A stretch of 64,000 nt of DNA from Roseimicrobium sp. ORNL1 (GCF_011044495.1 NZ_CP049143.1:7874001-7938000), one strand, 5' to 3'; counted from the stretch's first letter, positions 34,915 to 44,243 are shown. The notes: a model not told the origin generated them from the sequence alone. A program made the numbers and translations.

Positions 34915-35919
34915 TTACAGTCCGTTATAGATGGTGGAAGGCACAAGCTTCAGCGTGCCGGAGGTTCCGCGGCGTTCCAGTGAGAAGGCAGAGGGGAAGA
35001 CGGTGGCTCCCTTGTCCGTGTTGCCCTGGCCCACTTGCTTCCATCCAGCAGTGAAGGAGCCTACTGTATCCGTGTAGTAGTATTGATCCCAGCCGCCGGT
35101 GCTGTTGGGGAACCAGACGATATCGCCCGTGGTTTCGTCACCATGCAGCACATAGGTATGCAGGCCGCTGTTAGTAAGGGTAGATCCCGACGCGTAGTTC
35201 GTATTCACATCCGTGTTCACGCCATTCGTGGCATAGAAGAATGTGGGGCCTGAGCGGATGCTGCCTGCGAACTTGACGTTGAGGTTGGTGAAGTCATTGC
35301 GCTGAATCCACATGCCATCCACATGGTACACAGGTATGTTGCCTGCGTTGGTGGTGCCGCTGTTCACTTCACGCCAGCCAGCTGCTGCGGTGGAGTAGAA
35401 CACATACTTGTAACCACCCAGGCCATCGGGGATGTACACAAGGTCGGCATTGCCAGTCCAGTTCGCTGTGGGGCTTGGCTTGAGGCCGGCCTGGTTGGTG
35501 GCGCCGAACAGTGAAGTGGGTGTGTGTGCTGCACGCACCACGTAGGTGTCTCCTACTGCGGAGAGTGCAGAGAGATCCTCTTCTGTCGTGAGGATGCGCT
35601 GTGCGACAACAGTGATGGGACTTGCCACACCCTTGTTTGTTCCACTGGTGATTTCGACCCACAGATTACTCTGTCCTGCGAGCGCGACGAGGAAGTCGAC
35701 ATTGTTATCTGTCAGGGAATTTGCAGCTTCAGCATCAATCTTCCCTGAGGCGAGCATCGGGCGTACAAAGTTTACTCCAACGAGTGAAGTCGCCCATGCA
35801 CGAGCGGTGACGGTGTGAAAGCCTGCCAGCTTTGAAGTGGTGTTGGCAGGAACTTGCCCGGTAGCAGTATTGGTGGCGCATACCAGGGCAGCAGCGGCGA
35901 GGAGGTGCAGTTTATTCAT
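34915..35919 (-). CDS. Secreted protein with internal duplication, TIGR02597-like
   Basis: A 334-residue protein. The ATG at 35917-35919 is preferred because it starts a Sec signal peptide, MNKLHLLAAAALVCATNTAT. The mature protein is polar and aromatic. Two related segments of about 50 residues are seen: ADLVYIPDGLGGYKYVFYST to IQRND (about 160-210) and GDIVWFPNSTGGWDQYYYTD to LERRG (about 255-310), each with a W(R/K)xV turn. The style resembles the Verrucomicrobium-specific TIGR02597 family, but this is from memory. It has its own -10 box and terminator, and a Fur-box-like palindrome lies upstream. Probably a surface protein of unknown role. Confidence 0.75.
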   Translation of the reverse strand: MNKLHLLAAAALVCATNTATGQVPANTTSKLAGFHTVTARAWATSLVGVNFVRPMLASGKIDAEAANSLTDNNVDFLVALAGQSNLWVEITSGTNKGVASPITVVAQRILTTEEDLSALSAVGDTYVVRAAHTPTSLFGATNQAGLKPSPTANWTGNADLVYIPDGLGGYKYVFYSTAAAGWREVNSGTTNAGNIPVYHVDGMWIQRNDFTNLNVKFAGSIRSGPTFFYATNGVNTDVNTNYASGSTLTNSGLHTYVLHGDETTGDIVWFPNSTGGWDQYYYTDTVGSFTAGWKQVGQGNTDKGATVFPSAFSLERRGTSGTLKLVPSTIYNGL

Positions 35920-35952
35920 AAGGCTCGAATAAGCTGCCCGAAAGACTACCGG

Positions 35953-35980
35953 ATTATACAAGCTTATGTCGAGGTCTAAA
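35953..35980 (-). promoter_or_regulatory. Sigma70-like promoter of the secreted protein gene
   Basis: On the minus strand a perfect TATAAT (35953-35958) stands 16 bases after TTTAGA (35975-35980, four of six matches to TTGACA). The ATG is 33 bases beyond the -10 box, a sensible leader length. Confidence 0.6.
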
Positions 35981-35983
35981 AAG

Positions 35984-35996
35984 AATGATTATCATT
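35984..35996. promoter_or_regulatory. Fur-box-like palindrome in a divergent intergenic region
   Basis: AATGATTATCATT is a perfect 13-base palindrome that matches the core of the Fur consensus (two overlapping 7-1-7 motifs around TGATAATGATTATCA). It lies 4 bases upstream of the -35 box of the minus-strand gene and 109 bases before the plus-strand CHRD-DUF1800 gene. No Fur gene is in the window. Confidence 0.45.
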
Positions 35997-36104
35997 TAAT
36001 AAGAATTTAGTAATTGAGGATTGACCTTTTTTTCCAAAAAAGGCAGCCTCGGCGGGAATTGGCTCCGCCGCCTGTTGAAGCATATAACGCAAACAAAAAG
36101 CGTC

Positions 36105-39100
36105 ATGACTCGCTCCTCACTCCTCGCTCTACTGGGTGTTACCTCGGCCATTGGATTGGCCCTTCCCTCTGTGCAAGCAAGCACGGATTACAACAACGAC
36201 GGTTATGATGATGTATGGCAACATCGTCATTCCGTCACCGTGGCAAGTTTCCCCCTGGCCAGTGACTATGATGGCGATGGATACACCAACCAGGCCGAGT
36301 GTGTCGCCGGCACGGACTTGCGAAACTCCCTTGATGCCCCGGAAATCACGAACTCGGTGATCTCTGGCACGGACATCCAGGTGTCCATCAAGACGCAGAC
36401 GGGAAAGCTGTATCAGCTGCAGAGCAGCGCAGCGCCCAATGGTCCCACGTGGACGAATGAGGGCACGGCCATCACGGGCAATGGTGCGGTCATGACCGTC
36501 ACGGTCGCTTCTGGCACCGGCTCGAAACACTATCGCTTCAGTGTCTCCGACAAGGATACCGATGGTGATGGTGTTTCCGACTGGGCCGAGGCGCAGATGG
36601 GTACCAATCCCGCGCTCGCCAGTTCCCCGGCAAACGCGTCTGGTGGCGTGGCCACTGATGCGGATGTCCTTCGCAGCCTGATGTCCTTCACCACCACCGT
36701 GGTGACGGCCAGCGCGTATGAGAAGGAGAACACCAACGGTCGCATTCGCATCACGCGCAGCTTCGGCACCATGCCGCTGACGCTGAGCCTGACCACCTCG
36801 GGCAATACGGTGGCGACGAAGGGTTCTGCCTCCTCGACCGACTACACGCTCAAGGATGGCGCCGGCGCGGCTCTCTCAGCCAGCTCCTTCACGGTGCCCA
36901 GCGCTGCGACAACCTTCGACGTGCAAATTGCACCAGTCGTGGAAACGCCGAATGTGAACGAAGTCCCGGAAATGCTGCGTCTCACGTTCCGTCGTGTGAA
37001 TGGCAGCGTGACGGTGCCGGTCGGCTCCACGCAGGGTGTCAATATTCGTGATGCCACCAACATCGATGCCAACCGCAAGCTCTTCGTGGCTTATCTCGGT
37101 CGCGAAGGTGGTGCTGTCACCACGGCCACTGGTCTGGCCACGCTGCTCCTGAATGGGGACAACACCGTGGGTGAAGTGAATTCCACTTTCAGCAACCTGA
37201 CCTCCTCACAGAGCGCCTCGCACTTGCATGCGGCCCCTGCCACGGATTCCGCGGCCAGTGGACCCATCATCGAAAGCCTTGAGCTGGGTCAGGTGACCGC
37301 TCACCTCTATGATGTGCAGGCGGAGACGGTGGCTTCCTGGACTACAGACCAGGCGGCGCTCAATGCGCTCTTTGGTGGATTTATCTACATCAACGTGCAT
37401 ACCGCCAACTACGGCAGTGGTGAAATCCGCGGAAACTACACGCTCAGCGACGGCTCCATCAATCCGCCACCGGCTCCTCCGGCACCGCCTGCGTATGGCA
37501 GTGCCGAGTGGCCCACGCTTACCGGCACCAATCTGGACCGCGACATTGTGCGCTTCCTGACGCAGGCCACCTACGGCCCCACGCCCGAGAGCGTGCAGGA
37601 AGTAAAGGACCTCATCACGGCGAATGGCGGCGATGCGATTGCCGGTTACACCGCGTGGATCAACAAGCAGATGGACCTCGCGCAGACGCCTTCGCCTTCG
37701 CTGCAGAAGTTGGTGCAGGCGGCGGACATGGAGGAATTCATCCTTCGCAACAACAAGCCCATCAATGCCGGCAATGACCCGCAGTTCGCTGGCGCCTCGT
37801 TCGGGTGGAACACCACCACCCGCACCTGGACTTCTAGCACCATCCATCAGAACAATTACCCCTTCCAGAACAACCGCCGCCGTGAGTGGTGGACGCTGGT
37901 GACGCAGAGCAAGGATCAGCTTCGCCAGCGCATGGCTCTTGCCCTCAGCGAAATTGTGGTGGTGTCCGAAAATGACGGCACAGTGCAGGCCTATCATTAC
38001 GGCCAGGCAAACTACTGGGACATGCTCGCGGCCAATGCCTTTGGCAATTACCGCACGCTTCTGGAGGAGGTCTCGTACCACCCCATCATGGGCATCTATC
38101 TGAGCCACCTGAAGAATCAGAAGGCCACCGGTACCATCAGCCCGGATGAGAACTATGCGCGTGAAATCATGCAGCTCTTCTCCATCGGCCTGGTGCAGCG
38201 CCACCTCAACGGGGCGTTGAAGCTGGGGAACAATGGTCTGCCGGTCAATACCTATGACCAGGGGGACATCGCGGAACTGGCCCGTGTCTTCACCGGCCTG
38301 AGCTTCGGAAAGCGCCATATCAGTGTGGCGAATGCCCCGACCTACCCCACTGCTTCCACCCAACGCATCGGAGCTCTCGAAGACAACACCAACTTCTTCG
38401 AAGGCAATGGGGTGCGCTTCTGGCAGGGAGAGTGGATGAACCGCATGAAGATGTTCGACACCTACCATGACTTCAATGCCAAGGTGCTCTTCAACGGAAA
38501 GATTGGGCAGAAGAACATCCCGGCCCGCACGAACAACGCCACGCCGGAATCGGAAGGCAATGCGGACGTGATTGATGCGCTGAATACCCTTGCGGGTAAT
38601 CCGGCCTCGGGCACGTACGACGGGCATCCGAACACCCCGGTGTTCATCGCGCGCCTGCTGATTCAGCGTTTCACCACGTCGAATCCCAGCTCCGCGTACC
38701 TGTATCGTGTGGCCAGCAAATATCAGGACACCAAGGGAAACCTTGGAGAGGTCATCAAGACCATCCTGCTCGACTATGAAGCCCGCAGCCTTTCGATTGC
38801 GGACAACACCGTCGCCGCCGGCAAGCCCAAGGAGCCCATCCTTCACTTCGCGCACATGCACCGCGTGCTGAAGTGCTACACCGGTTCCCCGCTGGTGAAT
38901 CTCACCACGATGCCCATCACGTTCACCAACGTGCAGGCGCCGACGACCACGGCATACGAGCTGTCTGAGTACAACAAGTTCCCTGCCAACTCGGTCCGCT
39001 TCCGCTGGCCGGATACGCAGGGTGCCATCACCCAGTCCCCACAGCGTCCGCCGAGCGTGTTCAACTGGTTCCTGCCGGACTATGTGGTGCCAGGTCCGCT

Positions 39101-39764
39101 GGCGACCGCCGGTCTCAAGGCGCCAGAGCTGCAAGTGGCCACGGAATCGAATGTGGTGAATGTGATCAACGCCCACTACAACACCATCTTCACCTCGTAT
39201 CCGCCGACGGTGAAGCCTGGTCGTGGATTGGATGACTACTTCAACCTGTCGAACTACCAGACGGGCGCGAGCGTGCAGCTTGCCATTCCCCAGTACGGTG
39301 TGGACAAGGGGTACTTCTCCGCCACCACGTTCGACTCCTCACCCGCTCCAGCGACGGCCCAGCCGAACGATCTGAACAACCAGCTCGATAACCTGATTCC
39401 CAAGTGGGATGAGCTGATTGCGCTGTACACCAACACCTACACCACCGTGCTGACCGCCCAGTATGCGCCGGCTGCGGTGCCTGCCACTCCAGGCACTACG
39501 CAGAAGCAGACTGCGCATGCGGAAGCGGTGAAGGCTGTTGTGGATCAGTGCGACATCCTCATGTCCGCCGGTTATCTGAAGGCGAAGTTCGGTGCCCTCG
39601 CCACGCCCAATCCACGGCAGGCTATCATTGATGGGTTGAACCTCATCGCCGCCAACAATCGTCACACCACTGACGCGACAAACTTCACCAATGATGCGCG
39701 AACCCGGTGCCGGAACGCCCTCTACCTCGTGGTCTCCACGCCGCAGGCCCTTGTTCTTAAATAA
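36105..39764 (+). CDS. DUF1800 protein with calcium-type repeats and CHRD domain
   Basis: A 1,219-residue exported protein. ATG 36105 begins a Sec signal, MTRSSLLALLGVTSAIGLAL, cut near VQA; an upstream in-frame ATG at 36021 would bury it. Thrombospondin type 3-like Asp-rich repeats follow (DYNNDGYDDVW near 27, DYDGDGYTNQAE near 50, DKDTDGDGVSDWAEAQMGTN near 149), then a Calx-beta-like part (about 190-320), a CHRD domain (RKLFVAYLGREGGAV to YGSGEIRGNYTLSDG, about 324-453) and DUF1800 from about 478 to the end (DRDIVRFLTQATYGPTPESV, RQRMALALSEIVVV, DENYAREIMQLFSIGLVQ). DUF1800 proteins are encoded beside DUF1501 proteins in many bacteria, as here 32 bases downstream. Substrate unknown. Confidence 0.9.
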   Translation: MTRSSLLALLGVTSAIGLALPSVQASTDYNNDGYDDVWQHRHSVTVASFPLASDYDGDGYTNQAECVAGTDLRNSLDAPEITNSVISGTDIQVSIKTQTGKLYQLQSSAAPNGPTWTNEGTAITGNGAVMTVTVASGTGSKHYRFSVSDKDTDGDGVSDWAEAQMGTNPALASSPANASGGVATDADVLRSLMSFTTTVVTASAYEKENTNGRIRITRSFGTMPLTLSLTTSGNTVATKGSASSTDYTLKDGAGAALSASSFTVPSAATTFDVQIAPVVETPNVNEVPEMLRLTFRRVNGSVTVPVGSTQGVNIRDATNIDANRKLFVAYLGREGGAVTTATGLATLLLNGDNTVGEVNSTFSNLTSSQSASHLHAAPATDSAASGPIIESLELGQVTAHLYDVQAETVASWTTDQAALNALFGGFIYINVHTANYGSGEIRGNYTLSDGSINPPPAPPAPPAYGSAEWPTLTGTNLDRDIVRFLTQATYGPTPESVQEVKDLITANGGDAIAGYTAWINKQMDLAQTPSPSLQKLVQAADMEEFILRNNKPINAGNDPQFAGASFGWNTTTRTWTSSTIHQNNYPFQNNRRREWWTLVTQSKDQLRQRMALALSEIVVVSENDGTVQAYHYGQANYWDMLAANAFGNYRTLLEEVSYHPIMGIYLSHLKNQKATGTISPDENYAREIMQLFSIGLVQRHLNGALKLGNNGLPVNTYDQGDIAELARVFTGLSFGKRHISVANAPTYPTASTQRIGALEDNTNFFEGNGVRFWQGEWMNRMKMFDTYHDFNAKVLFNGKIGQKNIPARTNNATPESEGNADVIDALNTLAGNPASGTYDGHPNTPVFIARLLIQRFTTSNPSSAYLYRVASKYQDTKGNLGEVIKTILLDYEARSLSIADNTVAAGKPKEPILHFAHMHRVLKCYTGSPLVNLTTMPITFTNVQAPTTTAYELSEYNKFPANSVRFRWPDTQGAITQSPQRPPSVFNWFLPDYVVPGPLATAGLKAPELQVATESNVVNVINAHYNTIFTSYPPTVKPGRGLDDYFNLSNYQTGASVQLAIPQYGVDKGYFSATTFDSSPAPATAQPNDLNNQLDNLIPKWDELIALYTNTYTTVLTAQYAPAAVPATPGTTQKQTAHAEAVKAVVDQCDILMSAGYLKAKFGALATPNPRQAIIDGLNLIAANNRHTTDATNFTNDARTRCRNALYLVVSTPQALVLK

Positions 39765-39796
39765 ACCACGTTTCGCACCACTTATCTCCTCATTGT

Positions 39797-41428
39797 ATGA
39801 ACATTCTCACTAGCCGCAAGAACGGTCCCAGTCGCCGTCAGTTCCTTGTGCAGACTGGCTGTGCCTCCATGGGCATCACCAGCCTGGTGAACACGATTGC
39901 GCACCTGAAGCTCATGCAGGGTGCGCTGAATGCGCAGGCTCCGCCCTCGGGTTACCGGGCGCTGGTCTGCGTGTTCCTGAACGGGGGCAATGACTCGAAC
40001 AACATGCTCCTGCCCTTCAGCGGCACGGCACGCACGGATTATGAAGCAGGTCGCGGCATGCTCACCATCCCGGTGAATAATGCCACGGCCTCGCTGAATG
40101 CCCTGCAGCTCAATGCCACCAACATCGCTGACTGCGATCCGCTGGGCGGTTATCTTGGAACGCTGGGCGTGCATCCCAAGTTCAACCACATCAAGACCAT
40201 GTTCGATGAAGGTGATGCTGCCTTCGTGGCGAATGTGGGCACGCTGACGTATCCCGGCGTCACCCGTGCGAACTACAACACCGCGCCGAAGCCGCCGCAG
40301 CTCTACTCGCACTCTGACCAGCAGGTGCAGTGGCAGAGTTCCATTCCGGACAAGCCCTTCACCAGTGGCTGGGGGGGACGCATCGCGGACCTGCTGGATC
40401 CGCTGCACAATCCCTCCTCGGGGAATGCCTCCATGTCCATCTCGATCTCCGGGGTGAACAGCTTCCAGGTGAGCCCCACGGGCGTTGTCGCACCGTATGT
40501 GATGACGAGCGGCGGCCTCGTCAGCCTCTCGGGCTATGGCACCAACTACACCAGTGCCGTGACCGACCCCAGCATCTTGTTCCAGGCTGCCAACTACAAG
40601 ACCGCAGAAGCAGGGCGCCGTCTCCAGGCGTTTGAGAACATCCTCAACATGTCGCATGCGAGCCTCATGGAGAATGCCTACAACGGCGTGGCCATGAACG
40701 CCCGTCTCACGGAAGGCATGGTGGGCACGGCCCTCGTGCCCACGACGGGCACCACGGCAGGCACCACCACGCTCGATACGTACTTCAACAACGCCTTTGC
40801 TGGCACCGGGTTGAACGTGAACAATGACTTCACCAACCAGATGAAACTGGTGGCGCGGTTGATTGCGGGACGTGCGGCTCTGGGGAATACCCGCCAGATC
40901 TTCTTCGTCCAGCACGGGGGTTATGACACGCACATCGCGCAGATACCCGCCGGCAGCAATACCGCGGGTCACACGGGCCTGATGAACTATCTGAACTGCA
41001 CGCTCAAGGGCTTTGCAGATGCCATCAAGGGACCGGAAGTGGGCAACCAGTGGGATAACGTGACGTCCTTCACGGCGTCCGACTTCACTCGTACCTTCAC
41101 CGCGAACAAGACGGATGCGACTGCCGGCTCCGACCATGCCTGGGGTGGCCACACCCTGGTAATGGGCGGCTCCGTGAACGGTGCTCGTGTCTACGGCAAG
41201 TTCCCCGTGTTGAAGCTGGGCAACAGCGGCGATCCGAACACCATCGACGCCACCTCGGCCAATCGCGGTCTCTGGATTCCCAGCACCCCGGTAGACCAGT
41301 ACGCCGCCGTGCTGGGCCGCTGGCTGGGGGTGAGCGACTCGTCCCTGAGCGCCATCTTCCCGAACCTGAACCGCTTCGTGACGATCCCGAATATCATCTC
41401 GGGCAACATGAACTTCATGGGTGCATAA
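39797..41428 (+). CDS. DUF1501 protein, TAT-exported, partner of DUF1800
   Basis: A 543-residue protein. Its N-terminus GPSRRQFLVQTGCASMGITS (about 10-29) is a twin-arginine signal. Family motifs are RALVCVFLNGGNDSNNMLLP (about 54-73), GWGGRIADLLD (about 192), RQIFFVQHGGYDTH (about 365-378), SDFTRTFTANK (about 431) and DHAWGGHTLVMGG (about 449). The GGNDSNN and DHAWGGH motifs are typical of the DUF1501 branch paired with DUF1800. It is clearly a different branch from the genes at 19586 and 58487. Fold is alkaline-phosphatase-like by family; activity is unknown. A 14-bp hairpin follows 35 bases after the stop. Confidence 0.9.
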   Translation: MNILTSRKNGPSRRQFLVQTGCASMGITSLVNTIAHLKLMQGALNAQAPPSGYRALVCVFLNGGNDSNNMLLPFSGTARTDYEAGRGMLTIPVNNATASLNALQLNATNIADCDPLGGYLGTLGVHPKFNHIKTMFDEGDAAFVANVGTLTYPGVTRANYNTAPKPPQLYSHSDQQVQWQSSIPDKPFTSGWGGRIADLLDPLHNPSSGNASMSISISGVNSFQVSPTGVVAPYVMTSGGLVSLSGYGTNYTSAVTDPSILFQAANYKTAEAGRRLQAFENILNMSHASLMENAYNGVAMNARLTEGMVGTALVPTTGTTAGTTTLDTYFNNAFAGTGLNVNNDFTNQMKLVARLIAGRAALGNTRQIFFVQHGGYDTHIAQIPAGSNTAGHTGLMNYLNCTLKGFADAIKGPEVGNQWDNVTSFTASDFTRTFTANKTDATAGSDHAWGGHTLVMGGSVNGARVYGKFPVLKLGNSGDPNTIDATSANRGLWIPSTPVDQYAAVLGRWLGVSDSSLSAIFPNLNRFVTIPNIISGNMNFMGA

Positions 41429-41462
41429 TGGTTAGTTAGTTGGATATCATGGGTATGGCAGA

Positions 41463-41495
41463 CGTGCTGTCACTGCATGGGGCAGTGGCAGCACG
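41463..41495 (+). other. Strong hairpin between the DUF1501 and GspG-like genes
   Basis: CGTGCTGTCACTGC (41463-41476) pairs with GCAGTGGCAGCACG (41482-41495), 14 pairs including one G-T, with a 5-base loop. No T tract follows, so it may be an mRNA processing or partial termination site that sets different levels for the genes on either side. Confidence 0.5.
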
Positions 41496-41528
41496 CCAAC
41501 CCAAAGAACAAGCGTCTTACTTGAGGGC

Positions 41529-42071
41529 ATGGCCATGGCGGGAGCGAATTCATCATCCAGGACAAAGACTGTCGTTATCATTGTGGCACTCGTGGTAGTG
41601 CTGGGTGTCATCTGGAAATTCTTTCCGGATCCCAGTACGAAGTCCGGCGACAAGAGCCCCGGCGATGCGACTGCACAGAGCAAGGGAACGGTACTGCCGC
41701 CGCCACCGGGGCCGACGGTGCCCATTGAGATGCACGGGGCTGCGAATGAACTCTCTGACCTGGTCGCCAAGCCGGACCTGTCACCACAAGAGCGTCTGGA
41801 GGGCGTGGGGCAGCTGCTCTACGTGTACCGGCAGGGCTTTGGAGGCAATCCCTCCGGGCTGAACGCAGACGTGGTGACCGCATTGCTGGGCATCAATGAA
41901 AAGCACACAGCGCTGCTGCCCAAGACCTGTGCCGCCATTCAGGATGGGGAGTTGGTGGATGGCTGGGGTACGCCGTATTGGTTTCACCCCATCACTTCAA
42001 AGCAGATGGAAGTGCGCTCGGCAGGACCGGATCGCGAACTTTTTACCAACGACGATCTCACTCTCGAGTAG
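41529..42071 (+). CDS. GspG-like membrane-anchored protein with atypical N-terminus
   Basis: A 180-residue protein with a single N-terminal membrane helix (TVVIIVALVVVLGVIWKFF, about 14-32) but no G/TLxE prepilin peptidase site. A Pro-rich linker follows, and the C-terminal DGWGTPYWFHPITSKQMEVR with AGPDRELFTNDDL (about 140-176) is the calcium-binding end of type II secretion major pseudopilin GspG. It may be a GspG-derived periplasmic subunit that is anchored and not polymerised. ATG 41535 is an equally good start two codons in. The redoxin gene starts 8 bases after its stop. Confidence 0.75.
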   Translation: MAMAGANSSSRTKTVVIIVALVVVLGVIWKFFPDPSTKSGDKSPGDATAQSKGTVLPPPPGPTVPIEMHGAANELSDLVAKPDLSPQERLEGVGQLLYVYRQGFGGNPSGLNADVVTALLGINEKHTALLPKTCAAIQDGELVDGWGTPYWFHPITSKQMEVRSAGPDRELFTNDDLTLE

Positions 42072-42079
42072 ACTGCGGC

Positions 42080-44236
42080 ATGGATTTCAGCGTGCTCGCG
42101 TCCTGCTGCCTGCTGCTGCTGGCGTGTGTGTTATCGCCAGCGGCACTATCCGCAGCAGGGAAGAGCGAGCCGGTGCAGTGCCTCTCCGCTCTCGCATGGC
42201 AGCGGGAGCAGGACTATGTGAAGCCTGCCAATGACGAGGCAGCGTTTCGCGGCGGGCCGTTTGCACTGCCGAAGCGCGAGGATGCGAAGCCGTTGCCGGC
42301 GGGACTGAGCCTTCCGGTCACCGCATCGATATCTCCATCTACTGCTGTCGATAAGGCGGAGGTGGAGTTACGCATCGCCGCAGGAGTGCGTGCGTTGCAT
42401 GCGTTTGCGGATGGCGAAGCTGAGTGCTGGTTTCGCGATGCTGCACGGCTGGACCCGCAGTGTGCTGCAGCATGGCTGGGACTCGCCATGGCGAATGAGA
42501 AGCTGCCTTCGCGCGCGCTGTACTTCCTGGAAAAGGCCAAGGTCGCGCAGGCGCAAACGCCGCATGAGGGCGCGTGGATGGCCGCCTATGACACCTTCTT
42601 CCAGACCTCGAAGAGCGCGGACCTGCTGGAGCGTCTGGAGAAGCTGAGCGGTGAACTTCAGAAGCTGGCCGATGCTGAAGGCAAGGAGGACCGATGCGCT
42701 GCGAGCTTTGCGCTGCGTTATCGCATCATTCGGGCGAATATCGCCAGGATACCGCTGTCGGACGCGCAGGAGATAGAGGAGAGATATGACGCATGGACCC
42801 GTGAAGAGGGTGGGGACGCGCTGGTGTTTTATCCGGTGCTGCTGTGGCTGAAGTTTGATGCTGCGAAGGCGGCGCAGCATACGAGGGCGCTCATTGAGAA
42901 GCATGGTGGCGCTGCCGCGTGGCGTCTTGCGGCGGAGCCCAAGCTGGCGCTGGGCAATTACAAAGAAGCTGCTGCGTGCTTGGGGGCTGCATTGTCCAAA
43001 GCCATGGAGGCTTCATCGGCATCTTCGTCGGAGAAGGAGACGACGATACTGGAGTATGCGACGGCGCTGGCGTGGTGCCAGTTCCATGGCGGGCATCCGT
43101 CTCAGGCGGTTTCCCAGGCGTCGGAACTCGTGGGCCTTCCGCGCAAGCCGGGATTCACCGGCCTGGAAGCCGTGGATGATGCGGCTGAGAGTGGTTATCT
43201 GGGCGCGCTCCAGTTGCGTGCTCAGATGTGGATGGCCAGTGGCAACTGGGTGGCGCTGGCGGACGATGCCACGGCCGCAGCCGCGGATGCTGGAGAGAAA
43301 GGACTGCTGGTGCGTGCGCATCAGTACTACTGGGCAGCGCTTGCCTCTGCGGCCCTCAGTCGTGGCAAGGAGTGGCAGAGTGCGAAGGCGGACTTAGGCA
43401 AGGTGGCGGAGGAAATCGCGCGCACTCCTTATCTCACGCGGCATGCAGAGGTGGTGTCTGGTTATGTGCGTGGTGCAGAGGCGTTCGGCAATCTGGTCCA
43501 GGGGCGCATCACCCCCTTCATGAAGGATATTGCGCATGTGCCCGGGTTTGTGCTGGCTCCCTGGATGAGCAAGGCAGGTGCGGCCACGGCGGCGCAGGCG
43601 ATGGTCGATAATGCGCTGAAGGAGCATCCGGGCTCGGAGCCCTTGTTGCACGTCGCGAGTGTGTTGAAGGCAAAGGGTTCGGTGCTGGATGAGGTTCAGG
43701 TCCCCGGGATCATTTATGGCCCCTATCACCGCGAATTGCCTGCACAGCCAGCTGTCTCATTGCCGGACAAGAGCGGTGCGGTGCATGCGCTGGCAGAGTT
43801 CAAGGGACGTCCCGTGCTGGTGATTTTCTTCCTGGGCCAGGGCTGTGCACACTGCGTCGAGCAGTTGCAGAAGTTTCGTCCCTTGGTGGGAGCGTATGAG
43901 CAGGCCGGCATTCCCATCGTGGCCATCGGCACGGACAGTGTGGAGAAGCTCGCAGAGAGTCTCGGCCCGGGTCCGGAGCGCAACCCGGACCTGCCGTACC
44001 TGATTCTTTCTGATGAACCGATGGCCGCATTCAAGGCATGGAAGTGTTATGACGAGTTTCTGCAGAAGCCACTGCACGGCACCTTTCTGCTGGATGCAGG
44101 TGGAAGTGTGTTGTGGAGTGATATCAGCCATGACCCTTATACACAGGCTTCATATTTGTTGGGGGAATGTCAGCGGTTGTTGAAGTTGCATGGTGTGGTT
44201 GATGGAGTGGTGGGTGTGGGGGCTGTGGGGAAGTAA
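42080..44236 (+). CDS. Exported TPR-like protein with C-terminal redoxin domain
   Basis: A 718-residue protein. ATG 42080 gives a Sec or lipoprotein-like signal (ASCCLLLLACVLSPAALS). Residues about 80-540 are Ala-rich helical hairpins of the tetratricopeptide type (CWFRDAARLDPQCAAAWLGL near 115 and others). The C-terminal 160 residues form an AhpC/TSA-redoxin fold: RPVLVIFFLGQGCAHCVEQL, with the CxxC pair at about 589/592, VAIGTDSVEKLAESL, and GTFLLDAGGSVLWSDISHDP. It may act as an extracytoplasmic thiol reductase docked through its TPR part. It follows the GspG-like gene by 8 bases and precedes the repeat region. Confidence 0.82.
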   Translation: MDFSVLASCCLLLLACVLSPAALSAAGKSEPVQCLSALAWQREQDYVKPANDEAAFRGGPFALPKREDAKPLPAGLSLPVTASISPSTAVDKAEVELRIAAGVRALHAFADGEAECWFRDAARLDPQCAAAWLGLAMANEKLPSRALYFLEKAKVAQAQTPHEGAWMAAYDTFFQTSKSADLLERLEKLSGELQKLADAEGKEDRCAASFALRYRIIRANIARIPLSDAQEIEERYDAWTREEGGDALVFYPVLLWLKFDAAKAAQHTRALIEKHGGAAAWRLAAEPKLALGNYKEAAACLGAALSKAMEASSASSSEKETTILEYATALAWCQFHGGHPSQAVSQASELVGLPRKPGFTGLEAVDDAAESGYLGALQLRAQMWMASGNWVALADDATAAAADAGEKGLLVRAHQYYWAALASAALSRGKEWQSAKADLGKVAEEIARTPYLTRHAEVVSGYVRGAEAFGNLVQGRITPFMKDIAHVPGFVLAPWMSKAGAATAAQAMVDNALKEHPGSEPLLHVASVLKAKGSVLDEVQVPGIIYGPYHRELPAQPAVSLPDKSGAVHALAEFKGRPVLVIFFLGQGCAHCVEQLQKFRPLVGAYEQAGIPIVAIGTDSVEKLAESLGPGPERNPDLPYLILSDEPMAAFKAWKCYDEFLQKPLHGTFLLDAGGSVLWSDISHDPYTQASYLLGECQRLLKLHGVVDGVVGVGAVGK

Positions 44237-44243
44237 GCGTTTT

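Noticed and set aside
37206-39176. Long minus-strand frame opposite the DUF1800 gene, and similar ones at 10097-11869 and 50047-51306
   Set aside because: Each lies entirely within a clearly coding gene on the other strand and has low-complexity, His/Arg/Gly-rich composition without motifs.
42080-44236. Redoxin gene considered to start at 41978
   Set aside because: That start lies inside the GspG-like gene in another frame and hides the signal peptide that begins at 42080.
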